From contig NZ_CP043761.1 of NCBI RefSeq assembly GCF_008386395.1, positions 2,728,001 to 2,792,000 of the forward strand: DNA of 64,000 bases, in the 5' to 3' direction. Below the pieces are notes generated by a model. It made no database searches, was not told the DNA's origin, and saw nothing but the letters and a program-made list of their open reading frames with translations. The position numbers and the translations under genes are program-made. Source of the stretch: Paenibacillus sp. 37. Lineage in GTDB: Bacteria > Bacillota > Bacilli > Paenibacillales > Paenibacillaceae. This document shows positions 23,599 through 32,673 of the stretch, in pieces; position 1 is the stretch's first letter, and each line of letters opens with the position of its first letter.

Positions 23599-24505
23599 TG
23601 GGCAGCATGAACATGGATGCAGCAGTTGTCCACAGAATGCAGCGCGATACAAACTGCGGTGAAGCATTGAACTGTTCAGCCAAAATAACGGCGTTCACTG
23701 CGGTGGGCATGGATGCGAGGATCAGCAGCACACTGAACAACGTACCTTCGACCTGAAGAGCGGTCAGAATCAGCCAGGAGAGGATTGGCGCAGCTGCGAG
23801 ACGCACCACAAGTCCGGTCCAGAAGGCTCGGCGTACATTGGGCAACCAAGGCACCGTTGCCCCTTTGGGTCTGAGCATCTGTGCTCCCAGAATGGCGAGA
23901 ACGACAGGAGAGTAACCCATAGCCAGCATGGCAATCCCTCCATCCAGTGCTTCAGGCAGGCTCAGATTGGACGCACGCAGCGCAATGGCGATGCCAGCAG
24001 CATAGATGGATGGCATGCGGAAAACGGACAGAATCGCATTTTTTACGGTGAATTCGGATCTCGCGGCAAAAAAGATACCTACCGTATTAACAATAATCAT
24101 CTGTCCAATAACGTAGACAGAAGCCTTGTCCAGTCCAAGCTGACCAAAGGCAAGCAGTACAAGCGGGAGCCCGTAATTCACGCAGTTCGTAAACGTGGAG
24201 ACGAGGGTGAGACCCGCTTTTTCGCTTGCACCCAGACGGAAAATCCGGCTTAACAGCTCGGCGAGTGCCCACAGGGCAATCAGATTAATAATAGAGAACC
24301 AGAACGTGCTGGTGACGTCCGTCCAGGTAATCTCGGCATGCAGCAATGTATTGAAGATGAGCGCAGGGCTCAAAATATAAAGGGAAAAGGTCGAGAGCGA
24401 CCGGGTATCCCAATTTTTGAAGCGTTTTAACAGAATACCTCCAATCACGGGAAGTGAGATCGGCAGGAACACATGGTATAACGTGAGTAAAAATGAGTGA
24501 AGCAA
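23576..24505 (-). CDS. AEC (auxin efflux carrier) family transporter
   Basis: A 309-residue membrane transporter with about ten hydrophobic helices in two halves. The N-terminal motif LPVIGGILLKRFKNWDTRSLS-type opening and LSTFSLYILSPALIFNTLL are typical of AEC proteins such as malate or malonate carriers. The mid-domain FTNCVNYGLPLVLLAFG carries the conserved Asn-Gly crossover motif. The substrate is not known; organic acids are common for the family. It converges on the DUF2062 gene with a 23-bp overlap of coding ends. Confidence 0.9.
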   Translation of the reverse strand: MLHSFLLTLYHVFLPISLPVIGGILLKRFKNWDTRSLSTFSLYILSPALIFNTLLHAEITWTDVTSTFWFSIINLIALWALAELLSRIFRLGASEKAGLTLVSTFTNCVNYGLPLVLLAFGQLGLDKASVYVIGQMIIVNTVGIFFAARSEFTVKNAILSVFRMPSIYAAGIAIALRASNLSLPEALDGGIAMLAMGYSPVVLAILGAQMLRPKGATVPWLPNVRRAFWTGLVVRLAAAPILSWLILTALQVEGTLFSVLLILASMPTAVNAVILAEQFNASPQFVSRCILWTTAASMFMLPIMIVMAS

Positions 24506-24719
24506 TGCAATTCAGTCCCTTCTGGATGAAAAACTGATCTTATCATAGCAGAAGATGCATCTCATATGAATGGATATCAGTATGATGATGTGTAGTAATC
24601 GCCTTGTTTAACTAAGGATTTCCCTGCTGGGCAACGACAGCGGATTGCTATTTTGATATGGCAGATTTATTATAGAAGAGGTGCAACAAGATTACATACA
24701 CATAGAGGAGGAAACTGTA

Positions 24720-25802
24720 ATGAGTGAATCAAAACGCTTGCTCGTACTTGCTGGCTCTTACGCTGAAGCGGAAAATGAGGGCATTTATGCATATGAATTG
24801 AATGAGGATACAGGCAGCTTGTCCAAGCTTGACGGCATCGCGGGCGTGAAAAACCCAACGTTTGTCAACGTGGATACTGAGGGTAACAAACTGTATGCGA
24901 TTGGTGAAACAGCGTCAGCTGAAGGCAACAAAATGTCTGAAGCGGTAGCTCTGAGCATTGATCCTTCTACAGGAAAATTATCGTTGCTGAACCGGAATAA
25001 CTCCATTTCAGCTCCGCCATGTCACATCCAGCGTGACCCTTCCGGCAAATACTTGATTCTCTCCAGCTACCACGGTGGTCTGGTAGGTCTGCAAGCCTTG
25101 ACGGATAACGGTGAAGTTGGAGCGCTTCTGGACGAGAAGAAACATGAAGGACAAGGTGCGCATCCTGAACGTCAGGACAAGCCACATGTTCACTCCGCAT
25201 TCTTCAGCCCGGATGGTAAATACATGATGGTACAGGATCTGGGCGCGGATAACATTGCGATCTATTCCATCGATGCAGACAAAAATGAACTTGTGCTGCA
25301 CAGTGAAACCAAAACACATCCGGGAGCAGGCCCACGTCACTTGGCGTTCCATCCGAATGGTCAATTCGCTTATGTGATCAACGAAGTGGATTCTTCCATT
25401 ACTTCGTTCCAATATGATGCAGCAGCGGGTACGTTGACTGAATTGTCTACAGTATCCACTCTGCCTGATGGATATGATGGCAAAGAGAATACAACAGCGG
25501 AAATCACAGTTTCCAATGATGGACGTTATGTATATGGTTCTAACCGTGGACATGACAGCATCGTTGTATTTGCAGTAGATGCAGACAAAGGTCACCTGAC
25601 ACTGGTTGAGCATGTATCTGCTGAAGGTGAGCATCCACGTCATTTTGCTCTGACACCTAACGGCAAATTGCTGATCGCAGCTAACCGTGATACGAACAAC
25701 CTCGTGACATTCACGGTGGATCAGGAGAGCGGACGTCTGAAATACACAGGTCACAGCACAGGTGTATCCAAGCCGGTATGCGTGAAACCAGTATATCTGT
25801 AA
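24720..25802 (+). CDS. Lactonase family beta-propeller (6-phosphogluconolactonase-like)
   Basis: A 360-residue seven-bladed beta-propeller of the YkgB/Pgl lactonase family, which hydrolyses 6-phosphogluconolactone in the pentose phosphate pathway in characterised members. Repeated blade motifs include PHVHSAFFSPDGKYMMVQDLG, GPRHLAFHPNGQFAYVINE and HPRHFALTPNGKLLIAANRD (each given in part). GGAGG lies 8 bases before the ATG at 24720; upstream in-frame codons lack a site. It has no signal peptide and is cytosolic. It is followed by a terminator at 25861. Confidence 0.9.
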   Translation: MSESKRLLVLAGSYAEAENEGIYAYELNEDTGSLSKLDGIAGVKNPTFVNVDTEGNKLYAIGETASAEGNKMSEAVALSIDPSTGKLSLLNRNNSISAPPCHIQRDPSGKYLILSSYHGGLVGLQALTDNGEVGALLDEKKHEGQGAHPERQDKPHVHSAFFSPDGKYMMVQDLGADNIAIYSIDADKNELVLHSETKTHPGAGPRHLAFHPNGQFAYVINEVDSSITSFQYDAAAGTLTELSTVSTLPDGYDGKENTTAEITVSNDGRYVYGSNRGHDSIVVFAVDADKGHLTLVEHVSAEGEHPRHFALTPNGKLLIAANRDTNNLVTFTVDQESGRLKYTGHSTGVSKPVCVKPVYL

Positions 25803-25860
25803 AATGATAAATTTCTAAACCAGCCCTGGCTGGATTGAAAATGATAACGATGATAAAGAT

Positions 25861-25891
25861 AAAGACTCTGCCAGGTGGCGGGGTCTTTTCT
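25861..25891 (+). terminator. Terminator after the lactonase gene
   Basis: AAAGACTCTGCC (25861-25872) pairs with GGCGGGGTCTTT (25877-25888), loop AGGT, then T. The remaining 290 bases to hxlA hold the inverted repeat at 26010 and no gene. Confidence 0.8.
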
Positions 25892-26009
25892 ATTGAATAT
25901 CTTATTGGATGATTAGGCTGCTGCTCTGCTGTAAGCGGGTGGATTGGAATAGAGGATTAATTCTATATTTGATTCACCTAACAACGAAAAATTATCAATA
26001 GTATCGCCC

Positions 26010-26040
26010 AAGTAACTACCCCACTTCAAAGTGCGTACTT
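26010..26040 (+). promoter_or_regulatory. Inverted-repeat candidate operator upstream of hxlA
   Basis: Nested repeats AAGTA (26010-26014) with TACTT (26036-26040) and CACTT (26022-26026) with AAGTG (26029-26033) lie about 145 bp before hxlA. HxlR is known to act at the hxlAB promoter in B. subtilis. Whether this is its site is a guess. Confidence 0.35.
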
Positions 26041-26184
26041 CCTGAATGGATAGTCAGGGTCTACAATGAGTGAGTAGCCAAAACAAACACTGCATGCATC
26101 TGAACAGACAAATTGGTGCAGGCTAAATATCTGATTATTATTTTTACAGGAACGAATCATACTTGAACAACAAAGGAGAAATAA

Positions 26185-26820
26185 ATGATGAAATTGCAAT
26201 TGGCACTTGACTTGGTAAATATCCCTGAAGGTATCGCACTGGTTAAAGAGGTTGAACAATATATTGATATCGTTGAGATTGGTACACCAATCGTTATTAA
26301 TGAAGGTTTGCACGCGGTAAAAGCGATGAAAGAAGCATTCCCTAATCTGCAAGTTCTTGCAGACCTTAAAATCATGGACGCTGGTGGTTATGAAATCATG
26401 AAAGCTGCTGAAGCTGGTGCGGATCTGATCACTGTGCTTGGGGCAACCAATGACAGTACGATCAAAGGTGCAGTAGCAGAAGCGAAGAAACAAAACAAAC
26501 AAGTTCTTGTGGACATGATCAATGTGCCTAACCTTGAACAACGTGCTCGTGAAATTGATGCGCTTGGCGTAGATTACATCTGTGTACACACAGGTTATGA
26601 CCTGCAAGCTGAAGGACAAAGCCCGTTCGATGATCTGCAAACGATCAAAGCAGCTGTGAAAAATGCTAAAACTGCTGTTGCTGGTGGAATCAAGCTGGAA
26701 ACATTGCCAGAAGTAATCAAAGCACAACCGGATCTGGTTATTGTAGGCGGCGGTATCACAGGACAAGCAGACAAAGCGGCAGTTGCAGCTGAAATGCAAC
26801 GTCTCGTTAAACAAGGGTAA
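26185..26820 (+). CDS. hxlA: 3-hexulose-6-phosphate synthase
   Basis: A 211-residue cytosolic TIM-barrel enzyme of the OMP decarboxylase/HPS suprafamily. It condenses formaldehyde with ribulose 5-phosphate in the ribulose monophosphate pathway. The catalytic Asp/Lys motif is seen as LADLKIMDAG at about residues 58-67. VEIGTPI, VDMINV and the phosphate-binding VAGGIKLET and IVGGGITGQAD are also present. AAGGAG precedes the tandem ATGs at 26185/26188. The isomerase gene starts 4 bp after the stop, so the two are co-translated. The likely role is formaldehyde detoxification, since no methanol dehydrogenase is in the window. Confidence 0.95.
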   Translation: MMKLQLALDLVNIPEGIALVKEVEQYIDIVEIGTPIVINEGLHAVKAMKEAFPNLQVLADLKIMDAGGYEIMKAAEAGADLITVLGATNDSTIKGAVAEAKKQNKQVLVDMINVPNLEQRAREIDALGVDYICVHTGYDLQAEGQSPFDDLQTIKAAVKNAKTAVAGGIKLETLPEVIKAQPDLVIVGGGITGQADKAAVAAEMQRLVKQG

Positions 26821-26824
26821 GCAG

Positions 26825-27388
26825 ATGGGCAAAACACAGTACGCAGCTGACATCTTGAAGGAGCTGGAACGTACGTTAAGCCAGATCGATGATGCTGAAA
26901 TGCAAGCGATGGCTGAACACATTCTGGCTGCGGAACAGATTTTTGTAGCAGGAGCAGGCCGGTCAGGACTTATGGGAAAGGCTTTTGCCATGAGACTGAT
27001 GCAGATGGGGCTTCGTGTATATGTGGTGGGCGAGACCGTTACACCCGGGATCAGCTCGAAGGATTTCCTCTTGCTGTGCTCTGGCTCAGGAGAGACAGGC
27101 AGTCTCGCAGCGATGGCTAAGAAGGCTAGTCAAGCAGGAGCACCTGTCGGCCTGATTACGATCAAGCCAGAGTCCACGATTGGTCAATTGGCAACTACGG
27201 TAGTGCGCCTTCCGGCTTCAGCCAAAGAGGACACAGCGACTTCCGGAGCGGAAGTAACCATCCAGCCAATGGGCTCGCTGTTTGAACAGGGACTGTTAAT
27301 CGGCATGGATGCTCTCATCCTTACGATGATGGAAATGAAGGGTATGACCGGAGCGGATATGTTTGGCCGCCACGCGAACCTGGAATAG
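26825..27388 (+). CDS. hxlB: 6-phospho-3-hexuloisomerase
   Basis: A 187-residue SIS-domain isomerase that converts 3-hexulose 6-phosphate to fructose 6-phosphate, the second step after HxlA. The SIS signature is visible in FVAGAGRSGLMGKAFAMRL (about residues 40-58), with LCSGSGETGS near residue 80 and EDTATSGAEVTIQPMGSLFEQ-type C-terminal pattern. The length matches B. subtilis HxlB. The ATG at 26825 follows the hxlA stop by 4 bases. A terminator at 27399 ends the operon. Confidence 0.95.
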   Translation: MGKTQYAADILKELERTLSQIDDAEMQAMAEHILAAEQIFVAGAGRSGLMGKAFAMRLMQMGLRVYVVGETVTPGISSKDFLLLCSGSGETGSLAAMAKKASQAGAPVGLITIKPESTIGQLATTVVRLPASAKEDTATSGAEVTIQPMGSLFEQGLLIGMDALILTMMEMKGMTGADMFGRHANLE

Positions 27389-27398
27389 TGAATAGATG

Positions 27399-27440
27399 AA
27401 AGACCGGAATCCTTTGATCATGAAGGGTTCTGGTCTTTTC
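27399..27440 (+). terminator. Terminator of hxlAB
   Basis: AAAGACCGGAATCCTT (27399-27414) pairs with AAGGGTTCTGGTCTTT (27423-27438), followed by T. Confidence 0.8.
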
Positions 27441-27655
27441 TGCGATACATAATCATTCATCTGTATAGATTTTATCCGTGATTTTCAGTTAAACTTTGCA
27501 TCCCGTGCAGGCTGTAGTAGAATTAATAGATAGCTGTATCGAATGAATGTACTTATTACATCATGCATGGAGCGGAAAGCTTCCCTGGTGTGAAGTGTCC
27601 CCGTGATATGTGTAATATACGCGATATAAGATTGAAGATGAGGGGGCTCGGAGCA

Positions 27656-28015
27656 ATGGCAGCCGAAGTCAAGGAACGGATTAATTTGAAAGAAATCAAC
27701 TGTGAGAAGGAATTGACCCTTGCGGTGATTGGTGGCAAATGGAAACTGATTATTTTGTGGCATTTGGGTCTGGAAGGCACCAAACGTTTCAGTGAGCTGA
27801 AACGCCTAATCCCTCATATTACCCAGAAGATGCTGACCAACCAGCTTCGTGAGCTGGAGGAAGACAAGCTGATTGAGCGCAAGGTGTATGCAGAGGTCCC
27901 TCCTCGGGTGGAATATACGTTGACAGATCACGGCCAGAGCCTGATGCCTGTGCTGCACGCAATGTATAACTGGGGTAAAAATTACGGTGAAAATGTAATC
28001 TGGAAAGAAAGCTAA
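27656..28015 (+). CDS. hxlR: HxlR family transcriptional activator (formaldehyde sensor)
   Basis: A 119-residue winged helix-turn-helix protein, equal in size to B. subtilis HxlR (about 120). HxlR activates hxlAB in response to formaldehyde. The family core is clear: [51 protein letters not shown] and [11 protein letters not shown]. Cys16 and Lys18 (NCEKE) match the Cys/Lys pair reported to be crosslinked by formaldehyde in HxlR. The start at 27656 is chosen from length and from GAGGGGG upstream. The gene lies downstream of hxlAB in the same direction, unlike the divergent B. subtilis order as I recall it. Confidence 0.88.
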   Translation: MAAEVKERINLKEINCEKELTLAVIGGKWKLIILWHLGLEGTKRFSELKRLIPHITQKMLTNQLRELEEDKLIERKVYAEVPPRVEYTLTDHGQSLMPVLHAMYNWGKNYGENVIWKES

Positions 28016-28033
28016 ATAGTAAGATTTACAATG

Positions 28034-28074
28034 AACCGCCGGAAAATGGATACTTCCATAACCAGCGGTTTTTT
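28034..28074 (+). terminator. Terminator after hxlR
   Basis: AACCGC (28034-28039) pairs with GCGGTT (28065-28070), with an inner ATGGA/TTCCAT stem, followed by TTTT. Confidence 0.75.
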
Positions 28075-28118
28075 AGTTACTTTTAAACCATGGTCACATG
28101 AGCAAAAGTTTATACGAA

Positions 28119-28182
28119 ACGCAGAGGACAGAAATAGCTAGAAGAAGCGGAGCTAAAAGCTTTCTGAAAGAAAGCTACATCG
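28119..28182 (+). repeat. Partial or divergent copy of the structured intergenic repeat
   Basis: The 5' motif (CAGAGGACAGAAATAGC ... GAAGAAGCGGAGC) matches the start of the full element 110 bp downstream, and ATCGG recurs at the end. The centre is replaced by a short hairpin, AGCTTTCT/AGAAAGCT. With the full copy it fills most of the 500-bp hxlR-pepF gap; no gene is seen there. Confidence 0.55.
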
Positions 28183-28228
28183 GAAGCATACACCTCGCCT
28201 TTTTTCCAGATGCCCCTTTTATATAGAT

Positions 28229-28396
28229 TGAACTAAACATTCACACGAGAACGTAGAGGACAGAAAGAACCTGAAGAAGCGGAGCGTTCGCCTTTATCAC
28301 CGGATTTTCACCTTTATAAAATTGAATCAAAAAATTAGGGGATAACAGCGATCGGAAGGTTGTTCTGTCATCGGAGTGGTAAGTGTGAATATTCTT
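28229..28396 (+). repeat. Structured intergenic repeat, copy 1
   Basis: A 168-nt element about 80% identical by eye to 33461-33625. The ends pair: ATTCACAC (28239-28246) with GTGTGAAT (28383-28390). A second helix joins GACAGAA (28259-28265) with TTCTGTC (28363-28369), extended by AACCT (28268-28272) with AGGTT (28357-28361). The invariant block GATAACAGCGATCGGAAGG precedes the 3' strand. It could be a dispersed RNA element or a MITE-like repeat. Confidence 0.7.
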
Positions 28397-28515
28397 TAGT
28401 CCAATCTATATTCTCCTGAACCAAAAGTCTCATTATTTGCAAATGTCATGTATACATAAACCGATTATGATACGATGAGAGATATTGGAAAATGCAAGGA
28501 GGATGACAACTAAAG

Positions 28516-30318
28516 ATGGAAAAAATACGTACACGTGCTGAGGTAGATCAGGAAACCACATGGGATCTGAAAGACTTGTTTGTAACCGATGTAGAGTGGG
28601 AGCAAGAGCTTCGATCACTTCCTGAGGCTGCTGCCCAGATTGAAACATTCAAAGGACGTCTGGGCGAAGGCGCTGAACAATTGCTGGCTTGTCTGGATGC
28701 GCGTGAAGCTTTGCAGGAGCGTATCGGCAAGACGGCTTCTTATGCCCGCTTGAAGCAGTCAGAGGACAGCACCAATCCGGACAATATCGAGAATTCAGCT
28801 AAAGCAGGAGATATCCTATCGAATCTGTCGTCGTCCTTGTCTTTTGTTAATTCGGAGATCGTTGATCTGCCGGAGGGAACCGTTGAACGTTACCTTGAAG
28901 AACTTCCGGGATTGCAGCCGTATGCGCGGAGTTTGGAGCGTTTAATTGGAGAAAAAGCACATCGGCTTACGCCAGAGACCGAGAAGGTACTGGCTTCACT
29001 AGGAGAGGTACTGGATTCACCATACCGTATCTATCTGCGCGGTAAACTGGCAGACATGACGTTTGACGATGCTCTTGATGGAGAAGACAATAATCGGCCA
29101 CTGTCCTGGTCATTCTATGAGAATAATTATGAGATGTCGTCCGATACCAAGCTTCGTCGTTCTGCTTATGTTGCATTCAGCTCGACTTTAAATGATTACA
29201 AAAATACGTTTGCAGAAGGTTATGCAACCGAAGTGAAGAAGCAAGTTGTGTTATCCAGGCTGCGTGGTTACGACGATGTTACAGATATGCTTCTCAGCCC
29301 ACAACAAGTGAGCAAAGAGATGTACAATAATATTCTGGATATTATCCAGCAGGAACTCGCACCTCATATGCGCAGACTGGCGGCTCTCAAGAAACGTGAG
29401 CTGGGTCTGGACAAGCTGATGTTCTGTGATCTGAAGGCCCCGCTTGATCCAGAATTTAGTCCCGCCATTACATATGATGAGGCGTGCACACTCATCCGAG
29501 AAGCACTTGATGTGCTTGGGCCAGAGTATGGCGAGATCGTAGAGCGCGCATTCAGTGAACGCTGGGTGGATTACGCAGATAATGCAGGCAAATCCACAGG
29601 GGCATTTTGTTCCTCTATATATGGTTCACACTCCTATATCTTGATCTCATGGGCGAACAATATGCGCGGAGCATTTACACTTGCCCATGAAGTGGGACAT
29701 GCAGGCCACTTTATGCTTGCGGGACGTTACCAACGGCTCACGAATACAAGACCATCGCTTTATTTCATTGAGGCACCATCGACCATGAATGAAATGCTGC
29801 TGGCAGATCATCTATTGAAGCGTTCCGATAATCCGAGAATGCGTCGTTGGGTCATTTTGCAACTGTTGAATACGTATTACCATAACTTCGTTACGCATCT
29901 ACTGGAAGGTGAATTGCAGCGCAGGGTATATGCACTCGCAACTAATGATGAGCCGATTACGGCGAAGACGTTAAGTCAGCTCAAAGGGAACATCCTCTCT
30001 GAATTCTGGGGACCTGATCTGGTGATTGATGAAGGGGCCAAGCTCACGTGGATGAGACAACCTCATTATTATATGGGTCTATATCCATATACCTATGCGG
30101 CAGGTTTGACCGCTTCCACAGCGGCAGCACAGCAGATTCGGGAAGAAGGACAGCCGGCGGTAGATCGCTGGCTTGAAGCACTCAAAGCCGGTGGAAGTCT
30201 CACGCCGCAGGAGTTAATGAAGCTTGCAGGTGTCGATATGTCCGGACCCGAGCCGATTCGCTCTGCGGTTGCTTATGTCGGCAGTCTGGTCGACGAACTT
30301 GAACGTCTGTATTCCTGA
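28516..30318 (+). CDS. pepF: Oligoendopeptidase F, M3 family metallopeptidase
   Basis: A 600-residue cytosolic zinc peptidase that cleaves short peptides. The catalytic motif is HEVGHAGH, with His391, Glu392 and His395; the third ligand Glu lies in PSTMNEMLLADHLL about 25 residues later. The N-terminal oligopeptidase F domain (about residues 110-180) and the usual length of about 600 agree with the pepF/M3B family. AAGGAGG lies about 10 bases before the ATG. It is monocistronic, preceded by the repeat element and followed by a strong terminator. Confidence 0.95.
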   Translation: MEKIRTRAEVDQETTWDLKDLFVTDVEWEQELRSLPEAAAQIETFKGRLGEGAEQLLACLDAREALQERIGKTASYARLKQSEDSTNPDNIENSAKAGDILSNLSSSLSFVNSEIVDLPEGTVERYLEELPGLQPYARSLERLIGEKAHRLTPETEKVLASLGEVLDSPYRIYLRGKLADMTFDDALDGEDNNRPLSWSFYENNYEMSSDTKLRRSAYVAFSSTLNDYKNTFAEGYATEVKKQVVLSRLRGYDDVTDMLLSPQQVSKEMYNNILDIIQQELAPHMRRLAALKKRELGLDKLMFCDLKAPLDPEFSPAITYDEACTLIREALDVLGPEYGEIVERAFSERWVDYADNAGKSTGAFCSSIYGSHSYILISWANNMRGAFTLAHEVGHAGHFMLAGRYQRLTNTRPSLYFIEAPSTMNEMLLADHLLKRSDNPRMRRWVILQLLNTYYHNFVTHLLEGELQRRVYALATNDEPITAKTLSQLKGNILSEFWGPDLVIDEGAKLTWMRQPHYYMGLYPYTYAAGLTASTAAAQQIREEGQPAVDRWLEALKAGGSLTPQELMKLAGVDMSGPEPIRSAVAYVGSLVDELERLYS

Positions 30319-30362
30319 TCTGGTTCATATAGTATATGGACAAGGCAGAACGGGTTGTCTGC

Positions 30363-30402
30363 ATGCACCGCCTTCCTTGCGTGGGGGCGGTGCATCTTAT
30401 TT
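30363..30402 (+). terminator. Terminator after pepF
   Basis: ATGCACCGCC (30363-30372) pairs perfectly with GGCGGTGCAT (30386-30395), followed by CTTATTTTG. Confidence 0.8.
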
Positions 30403-30427
30403 TGCAAGGGGAAAGGAACGATGATGA

Positions 30428-30943
30428 ATGGCGTTAACGAGCGTGTCCTCATCGATGGGCCAATTAAGCGTGGACGGCTTTGGTGTGTTTGACGACATGA
30501 GTGGAGTACCGGGTTTTGAAGGCAATCAGGGTGGTTTTTTTTCGGGATTGAATGAGTTTGGTGCCATGGGTGCGTTTGTTTCCATTTTTATTGGTGCCGT
30601 ATTTCTTATTGTTGCGGGTGTGATTGTATATGCCATCATCTCAGGGGTACGCACATGGTCATCGAATAACGCAGCGGCCTTGTTAACCCTGCACTCAACG
30701 GTGGTGGCCAAACGAACGGAAGTATCAGGTGGCAGCGGGGATAGCAGTGCGACTACCCGGTATTATGTTACATTTGAATTCGACAATGGGGAGCGCGCTG
30801 AACTAATTGTTGGCGGAAACCATTATGGCATGATGGTGGAAAATGATCGAGGGATGCTGACGTATCAAGGGACACGTTTCAAGCATTTTGAGAGAGATGT
30901 ACAGCCCCAGTCGGGAGTAAACAATGGTCAATTTTATACGTAA
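30428..30943 (+). CDS. DUF2500 domain membrane protein
   Basis: A 171-residue protein with a Gly/Phe-rich N-terminus and one transmembrane helix (about residues 48-70). The DUF2500 domain (about 80-160) shows VVAKRTEVSGG, TRYYVTFEFDNGERAEL, and the closing GMLTYQGTRFKHFERD. Function is unknown in the family. The ATG at 30428 has AAGGAA 9 bases upstream; a nearby ATGATG at 30421 is in another frame. A terminator follows at 30954. Confidence 0.88.
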   Translation: MALTSVSSSMGQLSVDGFGVFDDMSGVPGFEGNQGGFFSGLNEFGAMGAFVSIFIGAVFLIVAGVIVYAIISGVRTWSSNNAAALLTLHSTVVAKRTEVSGGSGDSSATTRYYVTFEFDNGERAELIVGGNHYGMMVENDRGMLTYQGTRFKHFERDVQPQSGVNNGQFYT

Positions 30944-30953
30944 AACAAGAACT

Positions 30954-30988
30954 GCGGCTCCTCCCAAGTGGGAGAGAGTCGTTTTTAG
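30954..30988 (+). terminator. Terminator after the DUF2500 gene
   Basis: GCGGCTCCTCCC (30954-30965) pairs with GGGAGAGAGTCG (30970-30981) with minor mismatches, loop AAGT, then TTTTT. Confidence 0.75.
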
Positions 30989-31018
30989 TATACCCAAAAG
31001 AAAGAAAAACCGAAGGGT

Positions 31019-31046
31019 ATTCAAACGCTTACAATGGTGATATACT
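31019..31046 (+). promoter_or_regulatory. Candidate cre site and -10 upstream of rhaB
   Basis: ATTCAAACGCTTACA (31019-31033) matches the CcpA cre consensus WTGNAANCGNWNNCW with one mismatch. A -10 TATACT follows at 31041-31046. An A/C-rich tract with repeated AAACAAA lies at 31071-31090. Catabolite repression of rhamnulokinase fits the biology. Confidence 0.5.
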
Positions 31047-31178
31047 CGTAAAATAAAGTAAAACAGTATTAAACAAAAACAAACAAACAATAAATACAGC
31101 ATAAAGTACAGGATTACGGACTGAAATAAGAGATGCCGTTTGGAAAATAGGATGGGTTCGAAAGGTTGGTGAAGCGCG

Positions 31179-32672
31179 GTGAGTGTGCTGGCTTATGATT
31201 TGGGCGCTGGGAGCGGGAGAGCGCTATTAGGACATCTGAATGATCGAGGGATCGAAACGAGCGAAATTCATCGGTTCAAGAATGAACCAGTGAAGGTTGG
31301 CGAGCGGATGCACTGGGATATTCTGCGTTTGCATCATGAATTGTTGCAAGGGCTTACTCTTGTGAAACAGCAGGGGGAACAGCCGGAGAGCCTGGGGATC
31401 GATTCCTGGGGCGTTGATTTTGGTCTGCTTGGCAGTAATGGTGAGCTTCTGGGTAACCCGTATCATTACCGTGATACACAGTTTAACGGCATGATGGATC
31501 AGGTACGCCGAGAACTGAGCTCCCAGCGAATCTTTGAACGTACAGGGATTCAGTTTCTTAGCTTTAATACCCTGTATCAGTTGGCAACCCTTCAACGTAG
31601 CGGTTCTCCGCTTCTTCATGAAGCAGAGCGGTTTCTCATGATTCCGGATCTGCTTCGATATTTTCTGACGGGAGAAGCCGTGAATGAGTTCACCAATGCA
31701 ACGACAACACAAATATATAATCCATCGGAGGGTCAATGGGACGGTGAGTTGCTGAAGCATATTCGCATTTCGGAGAAACTCTTTGGTGAAGTGGTGATGC
31801 CAGGCACCCGTGTTGGACAATTGCGCAGTAGCATCTGTAACGACCTTGGCCTTTCTCCTATACCTGTGATCGCCGTTGCGGAGCATGATACGGGTTCAGC
31901 CGTTGTGGCTGTTCCTGCAACGGAACGTTCATTTGCTTACTTGAGCTGTGGAACCTGGTCCCTGATGGGTACGGAGATAGATCATCCTGCGGTAAGTAGC
32001 CAGAGTCTGGCTTTGAACTTCACGAATGAAGGCGGGGCGGGTGGAACATTCCGTCTGCTGAAGAACATTATGGGCTTATGGATTTTGCAGGAAAGCATGC
32101 GAGAGTGGGACCGCCAAGGGCAGGGAATTAGCTATGATGCGTTATTGGCAAAGGCTGAACAGGCACCTCCATTTGCCAGTTTGTTTGATCCGGATGATGA
32201 ACTGTTTATGCCAGCAGGAGATATGACGGCGCGTATACGTCAGTATTGCCGTGATACAGGGCAAGTGGTGCCAGAAGATCAGGGGGCTATTGCCCGGGCA
32301 ATTCTGGAAAGTCTTGCATTGAAGTATAGAAGAGTCCTGGGATGGACGGAACAATTGTCGGGGCAGACGTTCAACGGATTGCATATGGTCGGAGGAGGTA
32401 TCCAGAACCGCCTGTTATGTCAGTGGACTGCAAATTCCATTGGCAAGCCGGTATGGGCAGGTCCGGCAGAGGGAAGTGCCATCGGGAATATGGCCGTGCA
32501 ATGGATGGCGAGTGGAGCTTTTAAAGATATCTGGGAGGCCCGTAAGGCCATTCGAGATTCATTTCCGGTAACTACGTATGAGCCGCAAGACAGGTCAATC
32601 TGGGAAGATGCTTACGGCAGATTTCTGCGTGTGACGGCTTCATCTAATTCACAAGCGGGGAGTGAGGTGTAA
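31179..32672 (+). CDS. rhaB: Rhamnulokinase
   Basis: A 497-residue FGGY-family carbohydrate kinase that phosphorylates L-rhamnulose. The N-terminal ATP motif is YDLGAGSGRAL; IDSWGVDFGLL and the RhaB-type HYRDTQFNGM follow, and the second ATPase domain shows SCGTWSLMG and VGGGIQNRLLCQWTA. The length agrees with bacterial RhaB (about 480-500). The start is GTG at 31179, with GGTTGGTGAAG upstream. A DeoR regulator gene begins one base after the stop. RhaA and RhaD are not in the window. Confidence 0.93.
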   Translation: MSVLAYDLGAGSGRALLGHLNDRGIETSEIHRFKNEPVKVGERMHWDILRLHHELLQGLTLVKQQGEQPESLGIDSWGVDFGLLGSNGELLGNPYHYRDTQFNGMMDQVRRELSSQRIFERTGIQFLSFNTLYQLATLQRSGSPLLHEAERFLMIPDLLRYFLTGEAVNEFTNATTTQIYNPSEGQWDGELLKHIRISEKLFGEVVMPGTRVGQLRSSICNDLGLSPIPVIAVAEHDTGSAVVAVPATERSFAYLSCGTWSLMGTEIDHPAVSSQSLALNFTNEGGAGGTFRLLKNIMGLWILQESMREWDRQGQGISYDALLAKAEQAPPFASLFDPDDELFMPAGDMTARIRQYCRDTGQVVPEDQGAIARAILESLALKYRRVLGWTEQLSGQTFNGLHMVGGGIQNRLLCQWTANSIGKPVWAGPAEGSAIGNMAVQWMASGAFKDIWEARKAIRDSFPVTTYEPQDRSIWEDAYGRFLRVTASSNSQAGSEV

Positions 32673-32673
32673 C

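Noticed and set aside
25837..25856. Fur-like AT-rich sequence TGATAACGATGATAA after the lactonase gene
   Set aside because: It lacks 7-1-7 symmetry, lies next to a terminator and has no iron gene downstream.
26026..26991. 321-codon minus-strand open frame opposite hxlA and hxlB
   Set aside because: It is Cys/Phe/His-rich without any family motif, has no ribosome site, and lies antisense to two certain genes. It is a codon shadow.
31227..31886. 219-codon minus-strand frame opposite rhaB
   Set aside because: No motif, no ribosome site, and fully antisense to a clear kinase gene.
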